Shown here one piece after another: positions 23,538 to 36,572 of a stretch of 64,000 nucleotides of DNA; position 1 is the stretch's first letter; every line of letters begins with the position of its first letter. The notes under the pieces are model-generated. The model was not told where the DNA came from. It saw nothing but the letters and a program-made list of their open reading frames with translations, and searched no databases. Source of the DNA: Rutidosis leptorrhynchoides (Eukaryota; Streptophyta; Magnoliopsida; Asterales; Asteraceae); the NCBI RefSeq assembly GCF_046630445.1, contig NC_092341.1:29092001-29156000 (forward strand). The letters are read 5' to 3'. The translations under genes and the position numbers were made by a program.

Positions 23538-23849
23538 GAGTGAGGTCGTCATGGCTAACAATAAAAATGTTTTCCTGGCGAATATGGGCTTTAAATAGAG
23601 TTTTATCATTATCGAGTAATATAGATTAAACGATTCAGCTACTTGAAGCGATGAGTGAAGCTATCGCAAAAGATTGAAATAGGAAAAGTGAAGATTCGTC
23701 TTAACTTTTGGCAGAGTCAGGGTTGAATTCCGGAATTTAAAAGAAAATCTTCGAAATCTATAAGGTTTGATTCTTCGGTGAATAAGAAAATTAAGATCTC
23801 TTTAATTAAATGCGATCATCTGCCTCGATTGCTTTGTCTGATATTTTCA

Positions 23850-23857
23850 CTATAAAT
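23850..23857 (+). promoter_or_regulatory. Candidate TATA box for the 59-codon antisense ORF
   Basis: CTATAAAT lies 77 bases upstream of the ATG at 23934. A pyrimidine-rich leader (ttcaccacttctataccttc) begins about 30 bases downstream, where a plant start site would be expected. It is on the strand opposite to R. Confidence 0.45.
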
Positions 23858-23933
23858 TTACCTTTTCCGTTCCATTAGTTTTCACCACTTCTATACCTTC
23901 TTTCTCAATTCATATATCCAAAAGATTATCATA

Positions 23934-24113
23934 ATGCTTAATCCGGTTCTAATCCTTGTTCTTATTCTGACTATCGCAATGATCGTTCTCTTTTTTTTTT
24001 TTCAACTCCCACCGGAAGAATCTGTTTATTTCTACTACGCTCTAGGGATTGTTGTATTTATAATCCTCTCGTGTCTTTATATTGCTATACGCACTGATAT
24101 CCACCATTTGTAA
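23934..24113 (+). CDS. Small two-transmembrane protein ORF (59 aa), antisense within R
   Basis: ATG at 23934, TAA at 24111-24113. Two strongly hydrophobic segments, residues about 4-23 (PVLILVLILTIAMIVLFFFF) and about 31-52, are joined by a short polar turn QLPPEES. The tail is polar (RTDIHHL). It looks like a small hairpin membrane protein. No family is recognised. A TATA box and CT-rich leader precede it, and the flanking DNA lacks A-family similarity, so this may be a captured gene with its own promoter. A run of 12 T encodes four Phe and would be prone to frameshift mutation. Chance cannot be excluded for 59 codons, so confidence is moderate. Confidence 0.45.
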   Translation: MLNPVLILVLILTIAMIVLFFFFQLPPEESVYFYYALGIVVFIILSCLYIAIRTDIHHL

Positions 24114-26321
24114 TTTCGGTGTTGTTGTTGGGCTTTATATTTTCCCATATATATATCGGAGCTTCATGCTCTTGTTTTCTCTTCCCGACTTTAAATCAAG
24201 CGAATAATGGTCCAAAATTCCTAGGTATGGAATTTCGAATGAACTTAATGTTCTAAACAAGAAAGAACGTTATAGCACAATTTGTTTTGTCAAATTATCA
24301 GAATCGCTGATAATAGAACTATCAAGAATATATTTTCTTGATATGTTCAGAAATTAAGCAGAATGAAAGAGTTATGTAACATGGCACATGGTGACGTTAT
24401 GATCTGTGAATCATCACGTTCCATTAAAAACTCAGCATGACTTACTGTAATATAATCACGTTGATCAAGTGTCATTTTATTATACTAACTCATGCATCAG
24501 TTCCCAACATTACTTCAATAACATTCATATTTTAAGCTCGAACGTTTACAGAATATAGAAACTAATAGTTTCTATACGATGTAACACTGATAGCACGAAG
24601 AGATAATTAATATCGGACGAGGATATTTATGAAGATATCTTCAGAAATATTGAGGATATATATAATGAAAGATACGATAATATCTTAGAATTTCTAATAT
24701 CGAAGGATGATAGAGAAGATTTATCCGTAAGGGTTTAGATTCAGAAGTAAGGCGTTCGCTAAAGATTTCATCAGATACAGAATTATCAGGATTCTTTATG
24801 TATAAGTTTAGTCCTTGTGATTTGTTAAGAGTCTCCTTCATGGTTAGCTCAATCTGTTTTCCAGTTCCAACTTTTCTGAGCTTTTTCAACATACTATTCT
24901 TTATTATCAACTTCCGATGATTAAGGTCGTTTACAGTTGTCTACGGTTTCTGCTGCTTCATTCAGCTTTTTTAACATTCAGAGTATTGATTTGTAGACTG
25001 AGTGCTTTTCAGGATTTCAGATGAAAGATCATAATTCTAAGAGATGAATGTTATACATATAACTGTTGATGTAGATATGCTGTGAGTTTTCAAAGTACTG
25101 ATTGCTGATTCCCGGTAATTGATATGTTAGTTCTCGTTACAAGATGCGGATGTGTACATGATGAGACTTCAATAGATAAATATAGTGATTTGTCGGGGAG
25201 ATTTAAACCAAGGAGTAACGAGGTTGCTGGTACGTCTGCTGGTAATATGATGGAATATAAAAGGTTTCCCGGTAACAATAAAAGAGCACGCATATATATT
25301 AAGGTTATAATAAGGTTGTTTCGAACGAAAAGTCGAAGTTGACTTGCTGGAGTTGTGACAAAGTTGGCTAATTTGGAAAGAGATTTGAAAACTTACTTTC
25401 GGTAATATTAACATTAAAGGAATTAGCACAGTTGCACATTAAATGTTTACTCAGTTTCTGAGAGTTTTTAGGTGCATAACTATATGCATCAATCTTTCCT
25501 TCCCATAGATGAAGTGCGGTTGGTTTATCCTCTCGTTTGAGGTGTTTTCAAGAATTATGAAAGGTTTGAACGTAGATTGTAATCATCAAGATACAAATGA
25601 GGTTTAAGATGAAATCAAGTGGCAACTTGAAGAATTGTTTAGTTTCATATGTTATAATCAATATTTTAATTCATTTTTTAATTGTCCAACTTTATTAGTC
25701 CACAGTCGATAGTCCACAGTTGACAGTCTAATAATTCATATATAGTTTAATATATAATATTCGAATTAATTAATACGTGTCGTGACCCATATACGTCTCA
25801 GACTCGATCACAACTCAAACTATATATATATATATATATATATAGATGGGTCGATATGATATGTCAAAACCTTGTATACGTGTCCCGATATTTAAAATGC
25901 GTAAAATAAATAACAGAAATTTAATGACGATAAATAAAGTGCGTAAAGTAAATAACATAAATTAAATGAGGATAAATAAAGTTGGGAGAATGTAAATTGC
26001 GATAATTAAATTGCGATTAATAAAGTGTAATCAGTTAGCTGGGAACAATTAGTTAGGAACAGTTAGCGTGGATTCTTAATAAAAAATTTTATAGTTAATT
26101 TGTTTGTTTCTAACAAATTTTATTTTGTCAAATGTTTCCTTCATTATGCCACTTGATTTTTCTTGATAAATAAAAATCCAAATATGAAATTGTATGAATA
26201 CGATTATTCCGTGGTGAACGGATTTGTATATCGGTGGACGTAAGTAGGATAGTAAACGACTGTTGAATTAGATTCGAAGAATGTACAGTGTAACTTATTA
26301 ATGTGAAATCAAAATATTCCT

Positions 26322-26338
26322 CGGGTATTACCTACCCG
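26322..26338 (-). repeat. 17-nt palindrome of R (as in A leaders)
   Basis: CGGGTA-GGTAA-TACCCG on the minus strand; only the loop differs from the A copies (GGTAC). It lies downstream of the leader, as in A, although no gag follows. Confidence 0.75.
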
Positions 26339-26956
26339 TTAAAATATTTTCATCATTAAAAGTTTGTACAAAAGAATTTTTAATTACAATCTTTATGAAG
26401 ATATATATACATATATATTTTCTTCAGATATAATCATTGATTTAATGAGTTAATATGATATTAAACTCATTTGGTTTAGCATTAGAACTAGAATACATAA
26501 TCTCTAAAACATTTAGAGATTACTTAATCGTCATGAAGAACGAAGATAATCGATGTAGAACGATACGTAGAACGATGATTATACTCGAGGTACATAATGA
26601 GATGTTGAGGCATGGATTGTTGATGGTACTAGTGCTGTTATTAATTGTACTGTTGGTGTCAGTGATGTTGCTGAAGCTGGTACATTTTGCACCATATTCT
26701 CCGAATTGATTATTCGAACGCGAAGTTCGTTGACTTATTACTTCAGAATGATTGTCGATCGGAACGAGCGGTTGAATAAGGTTCAGAATTGTGGATAGAA
26801 TATAATCTTGTCGAGTTACCCTGGAATGAGACTGAAAATGGTGTCTCGAACAGGTTCGCTGGTAAACGCTTCAGGTTCATTGTCAAGAGGTGAATTCGGT
26901 TGGTGGAAGGGATTGCCTTCTGTGCGTTTCTATTAATTAAGTCGACTACGAACCCA

Positions 26957-27106
26957 TCAGATGAATTGATAATAGCTGATCGGTTGATTCATGTCGATGA
27001 CGCTGTTTTCGGAGCTTAGGTGAACATCTATGTCGGAATAGCTGTCGGAATAACTATCGGAATAGCTATCGGAATCAGAGGGACGCGAACTGGTTGCAGA
27101 ATTCAT
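26957..27106 (-). pseudogene. Short acidic Ser/Asp-rich ORF of R, probable remnant of the A-type acidic ORF
   Basis: 49 codons starting MNSATSSRPSDSDSYSD, with three tandem YSDS-type repeats, ending at TGA 26959-26957. Position (after PBS and leader) and style (short Ser/Thr N-terminus followed by acidic repeats) match the 204-aa acidic ORF of A, though the sequence itself is only loosely similar. No F-box ORF follows. Either a decayed homolog or an independent short ORF. Confidence 0.45.
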
Positions 27107-27524
27107 CTCGTACGATTAGATGAAGGATTTTTGATAAGAAATATATTATAGGATGTAGATTAGTACCCTGCAATACATAATTTACATATGCATATATACT
27201 ACTAAAATCCCATAAGTTACGGAGGAATCTACGGAAGTTATCAGGCAAAGTTACAGTAACAGATACGCTAAGATATGAAGTAGCAGATACGCTAAGATAT
27301 GAATTTTGTCTATACACTATTCATGCAGTCAATGCAGTAAAACGTGTCTAGACTAAGAATGATAAACAAGTGATTCTCTAAGAATGATAAGCAGATAATT
27401 TTTGACACAAAATGATAAGCAAAACTTTTGATATGCAGACACGGTCGAAGTCCAGACTCAATAATGCAGCCTAACGACTTATCAGTTAGACACACAAATG
27501 CAGACATGGTTCGCTAAGACCACC

Positions 27525-27536
27525 GCTCTGATACCA
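27525..27536 (-). promoter_or_regulatory. Primer-binding site of R (initiator tRNA-Met)
   Basis: TGGTATCAGAGC on the minus strand, two bases from the LTR end at 27539. It is a perfect match to the usual plant initiator-Met PBS. It fixes the direction of R as minus. Confidence 0.85.
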
Positions 27537-27538
27537 AC

Positions 27539-29115
27539 TGTAGATACCCGTCCTAATCCATCCAGACGAAGTCCATATCGATTACGAACGATTCACAACA
27601 GTTGATTACATCGCGAGGTAATTGACCTCTATATGATAAATTTTACAAACATTGACAAACTTTCGTTACATCGACAGTTGAAAGGCATGTAAAGCATTTC
27701 ATAATATATCCAAATATAATTGACTTAATAATAATCTTGATGAACTCAACGACTCGAATGCAACATCTTTTGAAATATGTCATGAATGACTCCAAGTAAT
27801 ATCTCTAATATGAGCAAATGCACAGCGGAAGATTTCTTTTATACCTGAGAATAAACATGCTTTAAAGTGTCAACCAAAAGGTTGGTGAGTTCATTAGTTT
27901 ATCATAAAGAATCATTTCATAATTTTAATAGACCACAAGATTTCATACTTCCATTTCTCATAATCATACGTCCCATGCATAGAGACAAAAATATCATTCA
28001 TATGGAATGAACACCTGGTAACCGACATTCACAATATGCATATAAGAATATCCCCATCATTCCGGGATCCTCCTTCGGACATGATATAAATTTCGAAATA
28101 CTAAAGCATCCGGTACTTTGGATGGGGCTTGTTGGGCCCGATAGATCTATCTTTAGAGTTCGCGTCAATTAGGGTGTCTGTTCCCTAATTCTTAGATTAC
28201 CAGACTTAATAAAAAGGGGCATATTCAGTTTCGATCATTCAACCATAGAACGTAATTTCGATTACTTGTGTCTATTTCGTAAAACAGTTATAAAAGTTGC
28301 GCATGTATTCTCAGCCCAAAAATATAAAGGGTAAAAAGGTAAATGAAACTCACACATGTAAATATGGTAAAACAGTTAATAAAGCATTTGCATGTATTCT
28401 CAGCCCAAAAATGTAAAGAGAGAAAAAGGGCAAATGAAACTCACCCTATTGTATTTTGTAGTAAAAATACATATGACGATATTGAACAACTGAACAATGC
28501 AGGGTTGGCCTCGAATTCACGAACCTATATCAATTATATATATTAAAACATGTAATTGAAATCTCAAAATTTCATTTATTAATATATATTATTTAAACAA
28601 CTTTTGTAGTTATAATAGATTTATACTAGATTTCATTTTTTTTTAAAAATATACTTTATTTTATATCTTAAATTATATGTTGTATATATTTATGTTGTAT
28701 ATGTAATTAAAGTGATTAATATAGTTATTTTGATATCTATATATATTTAGCATTATATTGAAAATATATAATTTGTTGTATGTAAGTTTTTATATATATA
28801 ATGTTAATATGATTTATATATAGAATATTAATATATATGTAAATAATATGTTTTATGTACAAAACATTTATTTGTCTAAAAAATGATAGTTTTGATATTA
28901 CAGATTTACTACTAATATTAATAATAACTTTATTAAAATGATAATATTAATAATACTAATGATATTGTTAACAACGATACTTTTGTTTAATAATAATGCT
29001 AATTATACTAATAGTTAGTATTAGTGATACTAATACTAAAATAATGATAACTTGTACTATTTTCATATTAGTAATCCTAATCATAAAGAATATAATAATA
29101 ATACAACTATTAGTG

Positions 29116-29158
<43 letters not shown>

Positions 29159-29508
29159 GTATAGTATTTGTACTAATAACAATAACAATCATTAATAATA
29201 ATAACATCAGTAATACCTATCATATTTATAGTAATAATGATAATAATAATAATTACAATTGTGATGATACTACTAATATTAATGAGAGATATATTATATT
29301 TCATTATAATAGTAATATTAAAACTAATAATACTTAATATTAATACTTAGGGATCATATCAATAATCATAATACTAAATATGTTCTATTATTAGTAAAAA
29401 TAATAATAATGATCATAATACTAATAACTATATTTCTAATAATAATAACATTAATCATAATAATAACAATAATAATATTATTAGTACTAATAATAATAGA
29501 ACAATAAC

Positions 29509-29572
<64 letters not shown>

Positions 29573-29603
29573 GAAAGAAAAATAGGCTACCTCTTTAATT
29601 AAG
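27539..29603 (-). repeat. Right (5') LTR of R, part 1
   Basis: Starts TGTAGATACCCGTCC on the plus strand and matches 19702-21776 of the left LTR. It is cut after ...ctttaattaag by element C. The duplicated ttaag (29599-29603) is the TSD of C. Confidence 0.93.
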
Positions 29604-31587
29604 TGATGTTATGCGAGGTGTATACAAAATAGTTTATATTTTACTAGGAAAAACTATTAAATACGATACAATTTTACACAAGATATTTATTTATTTATAG
29701 AATGGATATACTTAAACCTTGCTACAACACTTATAGGCAGTGTACCTAATCGTACAGTAGTGTAGTTTTTAGTAAGTCCGGTTCGTTCCACAGGGAAATC
29801 TTTAAACAAAGCTCAACGCTATATTAGTTTACTTTTATTAAAAATACAAATATATATATAAGTAATAATATTATTATAAAGGGGGGTTTTTACCGTTTAA
29901 TGACCGGTTTGTCGATTTTAAGACTTTAGTCGCAGTTAAAACCTAATGTAAAATATAAAAAAATACAAGACTTAAATTAAAGCGTAAAGTAAATAACGAT
30001 AATGAAATTGCGAATAATAAAAGTGCGATAAAATAAACTTACGATAATTAAAAAGTACGATAATTAAAAGTGCGATTAAATAACAATAAATAAAAGTGCG
30101 ATAATTAGAAGTGCAATTAAATATAAAATAAAGGAAATTAAATATGAAATAAAAGAATTATGCTTATTTAAACTTCCGTAATCATGATGTTTGACGTGTT
30201 GATTTTAGTTTTATGCCCATGGGTTAATTGTCCTTTGTCCTGGATTATTTAATATGTCCGTCTGGTTTTTGTCCATAACAGTCCATCAGTCATAAATATA
30301 AAGTGCGAGTGTCCTCATCAAATTATTCTTATACCCGAAGTTAAATATTCCAACTAATTGGGGATTCGAATTGTAACAAGGTTTTAATACTTTGTTTAAT
30401 GAATACACCAGGTTATCGACTGCGTGTAAACCAAGGTTTTACTACTTTGTTAACAATTACACCAATTACCCTTGAATGTAATTTCACCCCTGTTTTAATT
30501 ATTCTAGTGGCTATTAATCCATTCCCGTGTCCGGTTAAATGAACGATTATTCGTACATATAAATACCCCGCCCATCGTGTCCGATTGAGTGTATATGGTA
30601 ATTTATAGGGACGCCCAATTGTAAATCTTTATATTAACATTAACAAACTATCATTTAGTTAAACAAATATAAAGCCCATTAATAGCCCATAGTCTAATTT
30701 CCACAAGTGTCGTTCTTTTGTCCAAACCCCAATTATGGTACAAAGCCCAATTACCCAATTTTAGTAATTAGCTCAACATCATGATTACTTCGTTTTAAAT
30801 AAGCATAATAATAACTTAGCTACGAGACATTAATGTAAAAAGGTTGAACATAACTTACAATGATTAAAAATAGCGTAGCGTTACACGGACAGAATTTCGA
30901 CTTACACCCTTACAACATTCGCTAACATACCCTTATTATTAGAATTATAATTAAAATTAAAATATAAATTATAAATATAAATATAAATTTTACGTATGAA
31001 TGAGGAAGAAAAAGATATGAAATTTTGATCAGAATTCGGTTTGCTTTATAGGCAGAGTTGAAATTTGGGGCTCCGCGACTCGCGGTGAATTTTGCCTTCA
31101 AACCCCGCGAGTCGCGGAGATTGCAATTACAGCTCACATCTTTTGGAGTCTTTCTTGCCGACGGATTTTATATATAAATATAAAATATAAATAATTAATA
31201 TAATTATTTATATATTATATTATATTCTTGTGCATAGTAGACTTGTAATTTTTAGTCCGTTGCGTCGAGCGTTAAGAGTTGACTCTGGTCCCGGTTCCGG
31301 ATTTTCGAACGTCCTTGCGTACAATTTTATATTTTGTACTTTGCGTTTTGAATCTTGTACTCTTGTAATTTCGAGACGTTTCTTATCAATAATTGGAACC
31401 TTTTTGATTGTCTTTTGTACTTTTGAGCTTTTTGGTCGTTTGCGTCTTCAATTCGTCGAATCTGTCTTTTGTCTTCACCTTTTATTATTTAAACGAATAT
31501 CACTTGTAAATAGAACAATTGCAACTAAAAGCTTGTCTTTCTTGAGGAATAATGCTATGAAATATATGTTCGTTTTTAGCATTATCA
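29604..31587 (-). repeat. Left (3') LTR of C, 1984 bp
   Basis: TG at 29604 and CA at 31586-31587. It holds an array of gcgataattaaa-like units (about 29970-30130), a TATA-like TATATAAAA (31175-31167, minus) and a perfect 15-bp GC-rich inverted repeat (31071-31119). Confidence 0.96.
31071..31119. repeat. GC-rich paired near-palindrome, C left LTR
   Basis: Arms CTCCGCGACTCGCGG (31071-31085) and its exact reverse complement (31105-31119) with a 19-nt loop. Each arm contains the 13-mer CCGCGASTCGCGG, itself a palindrome apart from the centre. One of four such modules in C. Confidence 0.9.
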
Positions 31588-31602
31588 AATATTCCCACAC
31601 TT
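31588..31602 (-). promoter_or_regulatory. Polypurine-like tract of C
   Basis: Read on the minus strand, AAGTGTGGGAATATT abuts the 3' LTR start TGATAATG. The position and GTGTGGG core suit plus-strand priming in Athila elements. The same core recurs at about 32861, 46310 and 50531. Confidence 0.6.
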
Positions 31603-33111
31603 GAGCGTTGCTTGTCCTCAAGCAATATCGTCTTGAAATACTAGAATCACTTCTTTATTCTTCACACTTTGTACATCAGTGATTTCTATACGGCGGTATA
31701 AACAATGGTAGTAACGATATGGTTTACAGTCCCACATGACTATAAAAATTTAGATCCATTAAGGAAATTGGATCTTTATGAAAACATTTGATCTTTTGAA
31801 ATCTAGTTTTTACCCTAGATAAGTTTTCCGGAATAACCCTTTACCGGTGTTTGCAAAATATTTTTGTGGGTTTGGTGGGTTTCAGATTTGAAAATTTTAG
31901 CTCAAAACTTGCGGTTTTGTGTCACCCACTTGCTAACCTTGTATTTGGAAAGCAACACGTCCAGTTTACTTGTCCCGTATATTACCTTTCGGTAAACTAC
32001 CGTCCGGTTGTAAAGGAAAGCGTTGAACAAGCAACTGTTAAGGCAATGTCCCGTGACATGCTTTTAATTATGGTCTATAACGTGTCGGACGCAATTACTA
32101 TCCTTGGTAGGAGCAATAGTAAAGCTCACCCTTATAATTTTTCGGTCTGGCACAAGGTCCTGTCTTTGACCACTATGCAACCACCGTTCTTACGGTTGAC
32201 ACCCGATTTAGTTCAGGTGACCTAATGAATTCCAGGTGAATTCCTAGGATTTTACGTTCAATGGTAATGAACGCATTGAAAATAGGGTTTTCAGAAAACA
32301 AATCGGTTTGTAATTTTGATCAAAATATTTTCTCGTTTAAGCTCGAGTTTAGATATCATCGAATTCCATGAGTTTGTAATTCTCAATCTTTAAGGTCAAT
32401 CTCTAGGATTGAGTAATATCAGTCTTAAAAGCTGATTTTTAATCTTTAAGGAGATTATCCTTTCTGGGGATCTGATTCATTAGTCTTATCCAGCTAATTT
32501 GCACGGTGCCCCCCATTGTACGAGATAAATCCTTCTCATGGTTAGGATAAATCTGACCACATGGCGACCCTGTTTAATGCTGAGGTCCGTGGATTTCCTG
32601 CTGATTTTAGTGATGACTTTTCTAGATTTTTCGTCAACCTACAGCTGGTCTGAACGACAACTTCATGACCTAAATCAAGAAGCGCGTTTCTTTTTCGGAA
32701 GACTTTACTTCCTTTTAATGATGGAATTGATTCATCGTGTAGATCCATCTCTTCTTTTCTTTCATTGGGTAAAACAGTTTAGTTTAGTTCAAAGCAAAAG
32801 TATTTTCAGTTATTTGTTACAGATATATGTGGCATATGTTTAAAATAACTTGGTAAATTTTCCCACACTTGGCTTTTATTTTCCTTTTTATCGTCCTCTA
32901 TTTCATTTTAAATGAATTTTAACATTTTAGTTTGTTTCTCAATTTATGTCCTTTCCGAGGTAACAATAATTTCGGTGTTAAAACCTAGTTTTATCGTTCA
33001 TAAATATGTATAAACATAATTTGAATTCATTTAATTGAAAATTTTGAAAAATTTTACTAGAATTGGGTAGTCAGTATATAAGACTAGGGCTGTTCTTTTT
33101 TATCAGAGAGC
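31588..33111 (-). other. 3' untranslated region of C, part beyond the A2 insertion
   Basis: No long ORF on the minus strand. Open frames on the plus strand (124 and 101 codons) have no recognisable domain and oppose the element. It contains one extra AAGTGTGGG copy (32870-32861). It ends at the ACTAG target duplication of A2 (33112-33116). Confidence 0.7.
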
Positions 33112-33116
33112 ACTAG

Positions 33117-36100
33117 TGTAGTGACCCAAACTTTTCCATGTTTATATATATTAATTGAGATTGATATTTACATGATTAAATGTTTCCAACATGTTAAGCA
33201 ATCAAACTTTTTAAGACTTGATTAATTGAAATATGTTTCATATAGACAATTGACCACCCAAGTTGACCGGTGATTCACGAACGTTAAAACTTGTAAAAAC
33301 TATATGATGACATATATATGGATATATATATAGTTAACATGATACTATGATAAGTAAACATATCATTAAGTATATTAACAATGAACTACATATGTAAAAA
33401 CAAGACTACTAACTTAATGATTTTTAAACGAGACATATATGTAACGATTATCGTTGTAAAGACATTTAATGTATATATATCATATTAAGAGATATTCATA
33501 CATGATAATATCATGATAATATAATAATTTAAAATCTCATTTGATATTATAAACATTGGGTTAACAACATTTAACAAGATCGTTAACCTAAATGTTTCAA
33601 AACAACACTTACATGTAACGACTAACGATGACTTAACGACTCAGTTAAAATGTATATACATGTAGTGTTTTAATATGTATTTATACACTTTTGAAAGACT
33701 TCAATAAACTTATCAAAATACTTCTACTTAACAAAAATGCTTACAATTACATCCTCGTTCAGTTTCATCAACAATTCTACTCGTATGCACCCGTATTCGT
33801 CGTACAATACACAGCTTTTAGATGTATGTACTATTGGTATATACACTCCAATGATCAGCTCTTAGCAGCCCATGTGAGTCACCTAACACATGTGGGAACC
33901 ATCATTTGGCAACTAGCATTAAATATCTCATAAAATTACAAAAATATGAGTAATCATTCATGACTTATTTACATGAAAACAAAATTACATATCCTTTATA
34001 TCTAATCCATATACCAACGACCAAAAACACCTACAAACACTTTCATTCTTCAATTTTCTTCATCTAATTGATCTCTCTCAAGTTCTATCTTCAAGTTCTA
34101 AGTGTTCTTCATAAATTCTACAAGTTCTAGTTACATAAAGTCAAGAATACTTTCAAGTTTGCTAGCTCACTTCCAATCTTGTAAGGTGATCATCCAACCT
34201 CAAGAAATCTTTGTTTCTTACAGTAGGTTATCATTCTAATACAAGGTAATAATCATATTCAAACTTTGGTTCAATTTCTATAACTATAACAATCTTATTT
34301 CAAGTGATGATCTTACTTGAACTTGTTTTCGTGTCATGATTCTGCTTCAAGAACTTCGAGCCATCCAAGGATCCGTTGAAGCTAGATCCATTTTTCTCTT
34401 TTCCAGTAGGTTTATCCAAGGAACTTAAGGTAGTAATGATGTTCATAACATCATTCGATTCATACATATAAAGCTATCTTATTCGAAGGTTTAAACTTGT
34501 AATCACTAGAACATAGTTTAGTTAATTCTAAACTTGTTCGCAAATAAAAGTTAATCCTTCTAACTTGAATTTTAAAATCAACTAAACACATGTTATATAT
34601 CTATATGATATGCTAACTTAATGATTTAAAACCTGGAAACACGAAAAACACCGTAAAACCGGATTTACGCCGTCGTAGTAACACCGCGGGCTGTTTTGGG
34701 TTAGTTAATTAAAAACTATGATAAACTTTGATTTAAAAGTTGTTATTTTGAGAAAATGATTTTTATTATGAACATGAAACTATATCCAAAAATTATGGTT
34801 AAACTCAAAGTGGAAGTATGTTTTCTAAAATGGTCATCTAGATGTCGTTCTTTCGACTGAAATGACTACCTTTACAAAAACGACTTGTAACTTATTTTTC
34901 CGACTATAAACCTATACTTTTTCTGTTTAGATTCATAAAATAGAGTTCAATATGAAACCATAGCAATTTGATTTACTCAAAACGGATTTAAAATGAAGAA
35001 GTTATGGGTAAAACAAGATTGGATAATTTTTCTCATTTTAGCTACGTGAAAATTGGTAACAAATCTATTCCAACCATAACTTAATCAACTTGTATTGTAT
35101 ATTATGTAATCTTGAGATACCATAGACACGTATACAATGTTTCGACCTATCATGTCGACACATCTGTATATATTTCGGAACAACCATAGACACTCTATAT
35201 GTGAATGTTGGAGTTAGCTATACAGGGTTGAGGTTGATTCCAAAATATATATAGTTTGAGTTGTGATCAATACTGAGATACGTATACACTGGGTCGTGGA
35301 TTGATTCAAGATAATATTTATCGATTTATTTCTGTACATCTAACTGTGGACAACTAGTTGTAGGTTACTAACGAGGACAGCTGACTTAATAAACTTAAAA
35401 CATCAAAATATATTAAAAGTGTTATAAATATATTTTGAAAATACTTTGATATATATGTATATATTGTTATAGGTTCGTGAATCAACCAGTGGCCAAGTCT
35501 AACTTCCCGACGAAGTAAAAATCTGTGAAAGTGAGTTATAGTCCCATTTTTAAAATCTAATATTTTTGGGATGAGAATACATGCAGGTTTTATAAATGAT
35601 TTACAAAATAGACACAAGTACGTGAAACTACATTCTATGGTTGAATTATCGAAATCGAATATGCCCCTTTTTATTAAGTCTGGTAATCTAAGAATTAGGG
35701 AACAGACACCCTAATTGACGCGAATCCTAAAGATAGATCTATTGGGCCTAACAAACCCCATCCAAAGTACCGGATGCTTTAGTACTTCGAAATTTATATC
35801 ATATCCGAAGGGTGTCCCGGAATGATGGGGATATTCTTATATATGCATCTTGTTATTGTCGGTTACCAGGTGTTCACCGTATGAATGATTTTTATCTCTA
35901 TGTATGGGATGTGTATTGAAATATGAAATCTTGTTGTCTATTATTATGATTTGATATATATAGGTTAAACCTATAACTCACCAACATTTTTGTTGACGTT
36001 TTAATCATGTTTATTCTCAGGTGATTATTAAGAGCTTCCGCTGTCGCATACTTAAATAAGGACGAGATTTGGAGTCCATGCTTGTATGATATTGTGTAAA

Positions 36101-36363
36101 AACTGCATTCAAGAAACTTATTTTGTTGTAACATATTTGTATTGTAAACCATTATGTAATGGTCGTGTGTAAACAGGATATTTTAGATTATCATTATTTG
36201 ATAATCTACGTAAAGCTTTTTAAACCTTTATTGATGAAATAAAGGTTATGGTTTGTTTTAAAATGAATGCAGTCTTTGAAAAATGTCTCATATAGAGGTC
36301 AAAACCTCGCAACGAAATCAATTAATATGGAACGTTTTTAATCAATAAGAACGGGACATTTCA
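33117..36363 (+). repeat. 5' LTR of A2, 3247 bp
   Basis: TGTAGTGACCC...gggacatttca. Same length as the 3' LTR, with two mismatches seen. Differs from the A1 LTR by scattered substitutions and a net 4 bp. Confidence 0.97.
33996..34003 (+). promoter_or_regulatory. TATA-like box in A2 5' LTR
   Basis: ttatatct, followed about 30 bases on by an A/C-rich then CT-rich leader (tttcattcttcaattttctt). The same layout is in the other A LTRs (7451, 43845). Downstream, tttgtttcttacag and tcttttccag at about 34210-34406 look like 3' splice sites, so the leader may be spliced. Confidence 0.4.
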
Positions 36364-36365
36364 GT

Positions 36366-36377
36366 TGGTATCCGAGC
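36366..36377 (+). promoter_or_regulatory. Primer-binding site of A2 (initiator tRNA-Met, one mismatch)
   Basis: TGGTATCCGAGC, two bases after the 5' LTR. The usual sequence is TGGTATCAGAGC. The related element R has the perfect form. Confidence 0.75.
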
Positions 36378-36572
36378 GTTGGTCTTAGAGAACCAGAAAA
36401 TTTGCATTAGTGTGTCTTATCGAGTTTGTTAGGATGCATTAGTGAGTCTGGACTTCGACCGTGTTTTCTTTAAAAATGATTGCTTAACATTTTTGTTAGA
36501 AACTATATATTTTTAACATATGAATATTATGTGATATATTAATCTCTTAACGTGTTTGATATTATGTGATAG

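Larger units (their letters stand above)
23502..27538 (-). other. Internal region of R, no polymerase genes
   Basis: From the PBS end (right) leftward: leader homologous to A, a short acidic ORF, about 600 bases of degenerate frame, the 17-nt palindrome, then 2.8 kb without retroviral domains. The stretch about 25690-25890 resembles part of an A-type LTR (acaactcaaactatatata, tgggtcgatatgat). The stretch 25898-26050 is an array of gcgataaataaa-like units resembling those in the LTR of C. The remainder, about 24120-25680, shows nothing recognisable. Confidence 0.7.

Noticed and set aside
31230-31604. 124-codon plus frame in the C LTR, and its 182-codon version at 59180-59728
   Set aside because: Antisense to C, no domain; the longer version simply reads across the LTR end into R.
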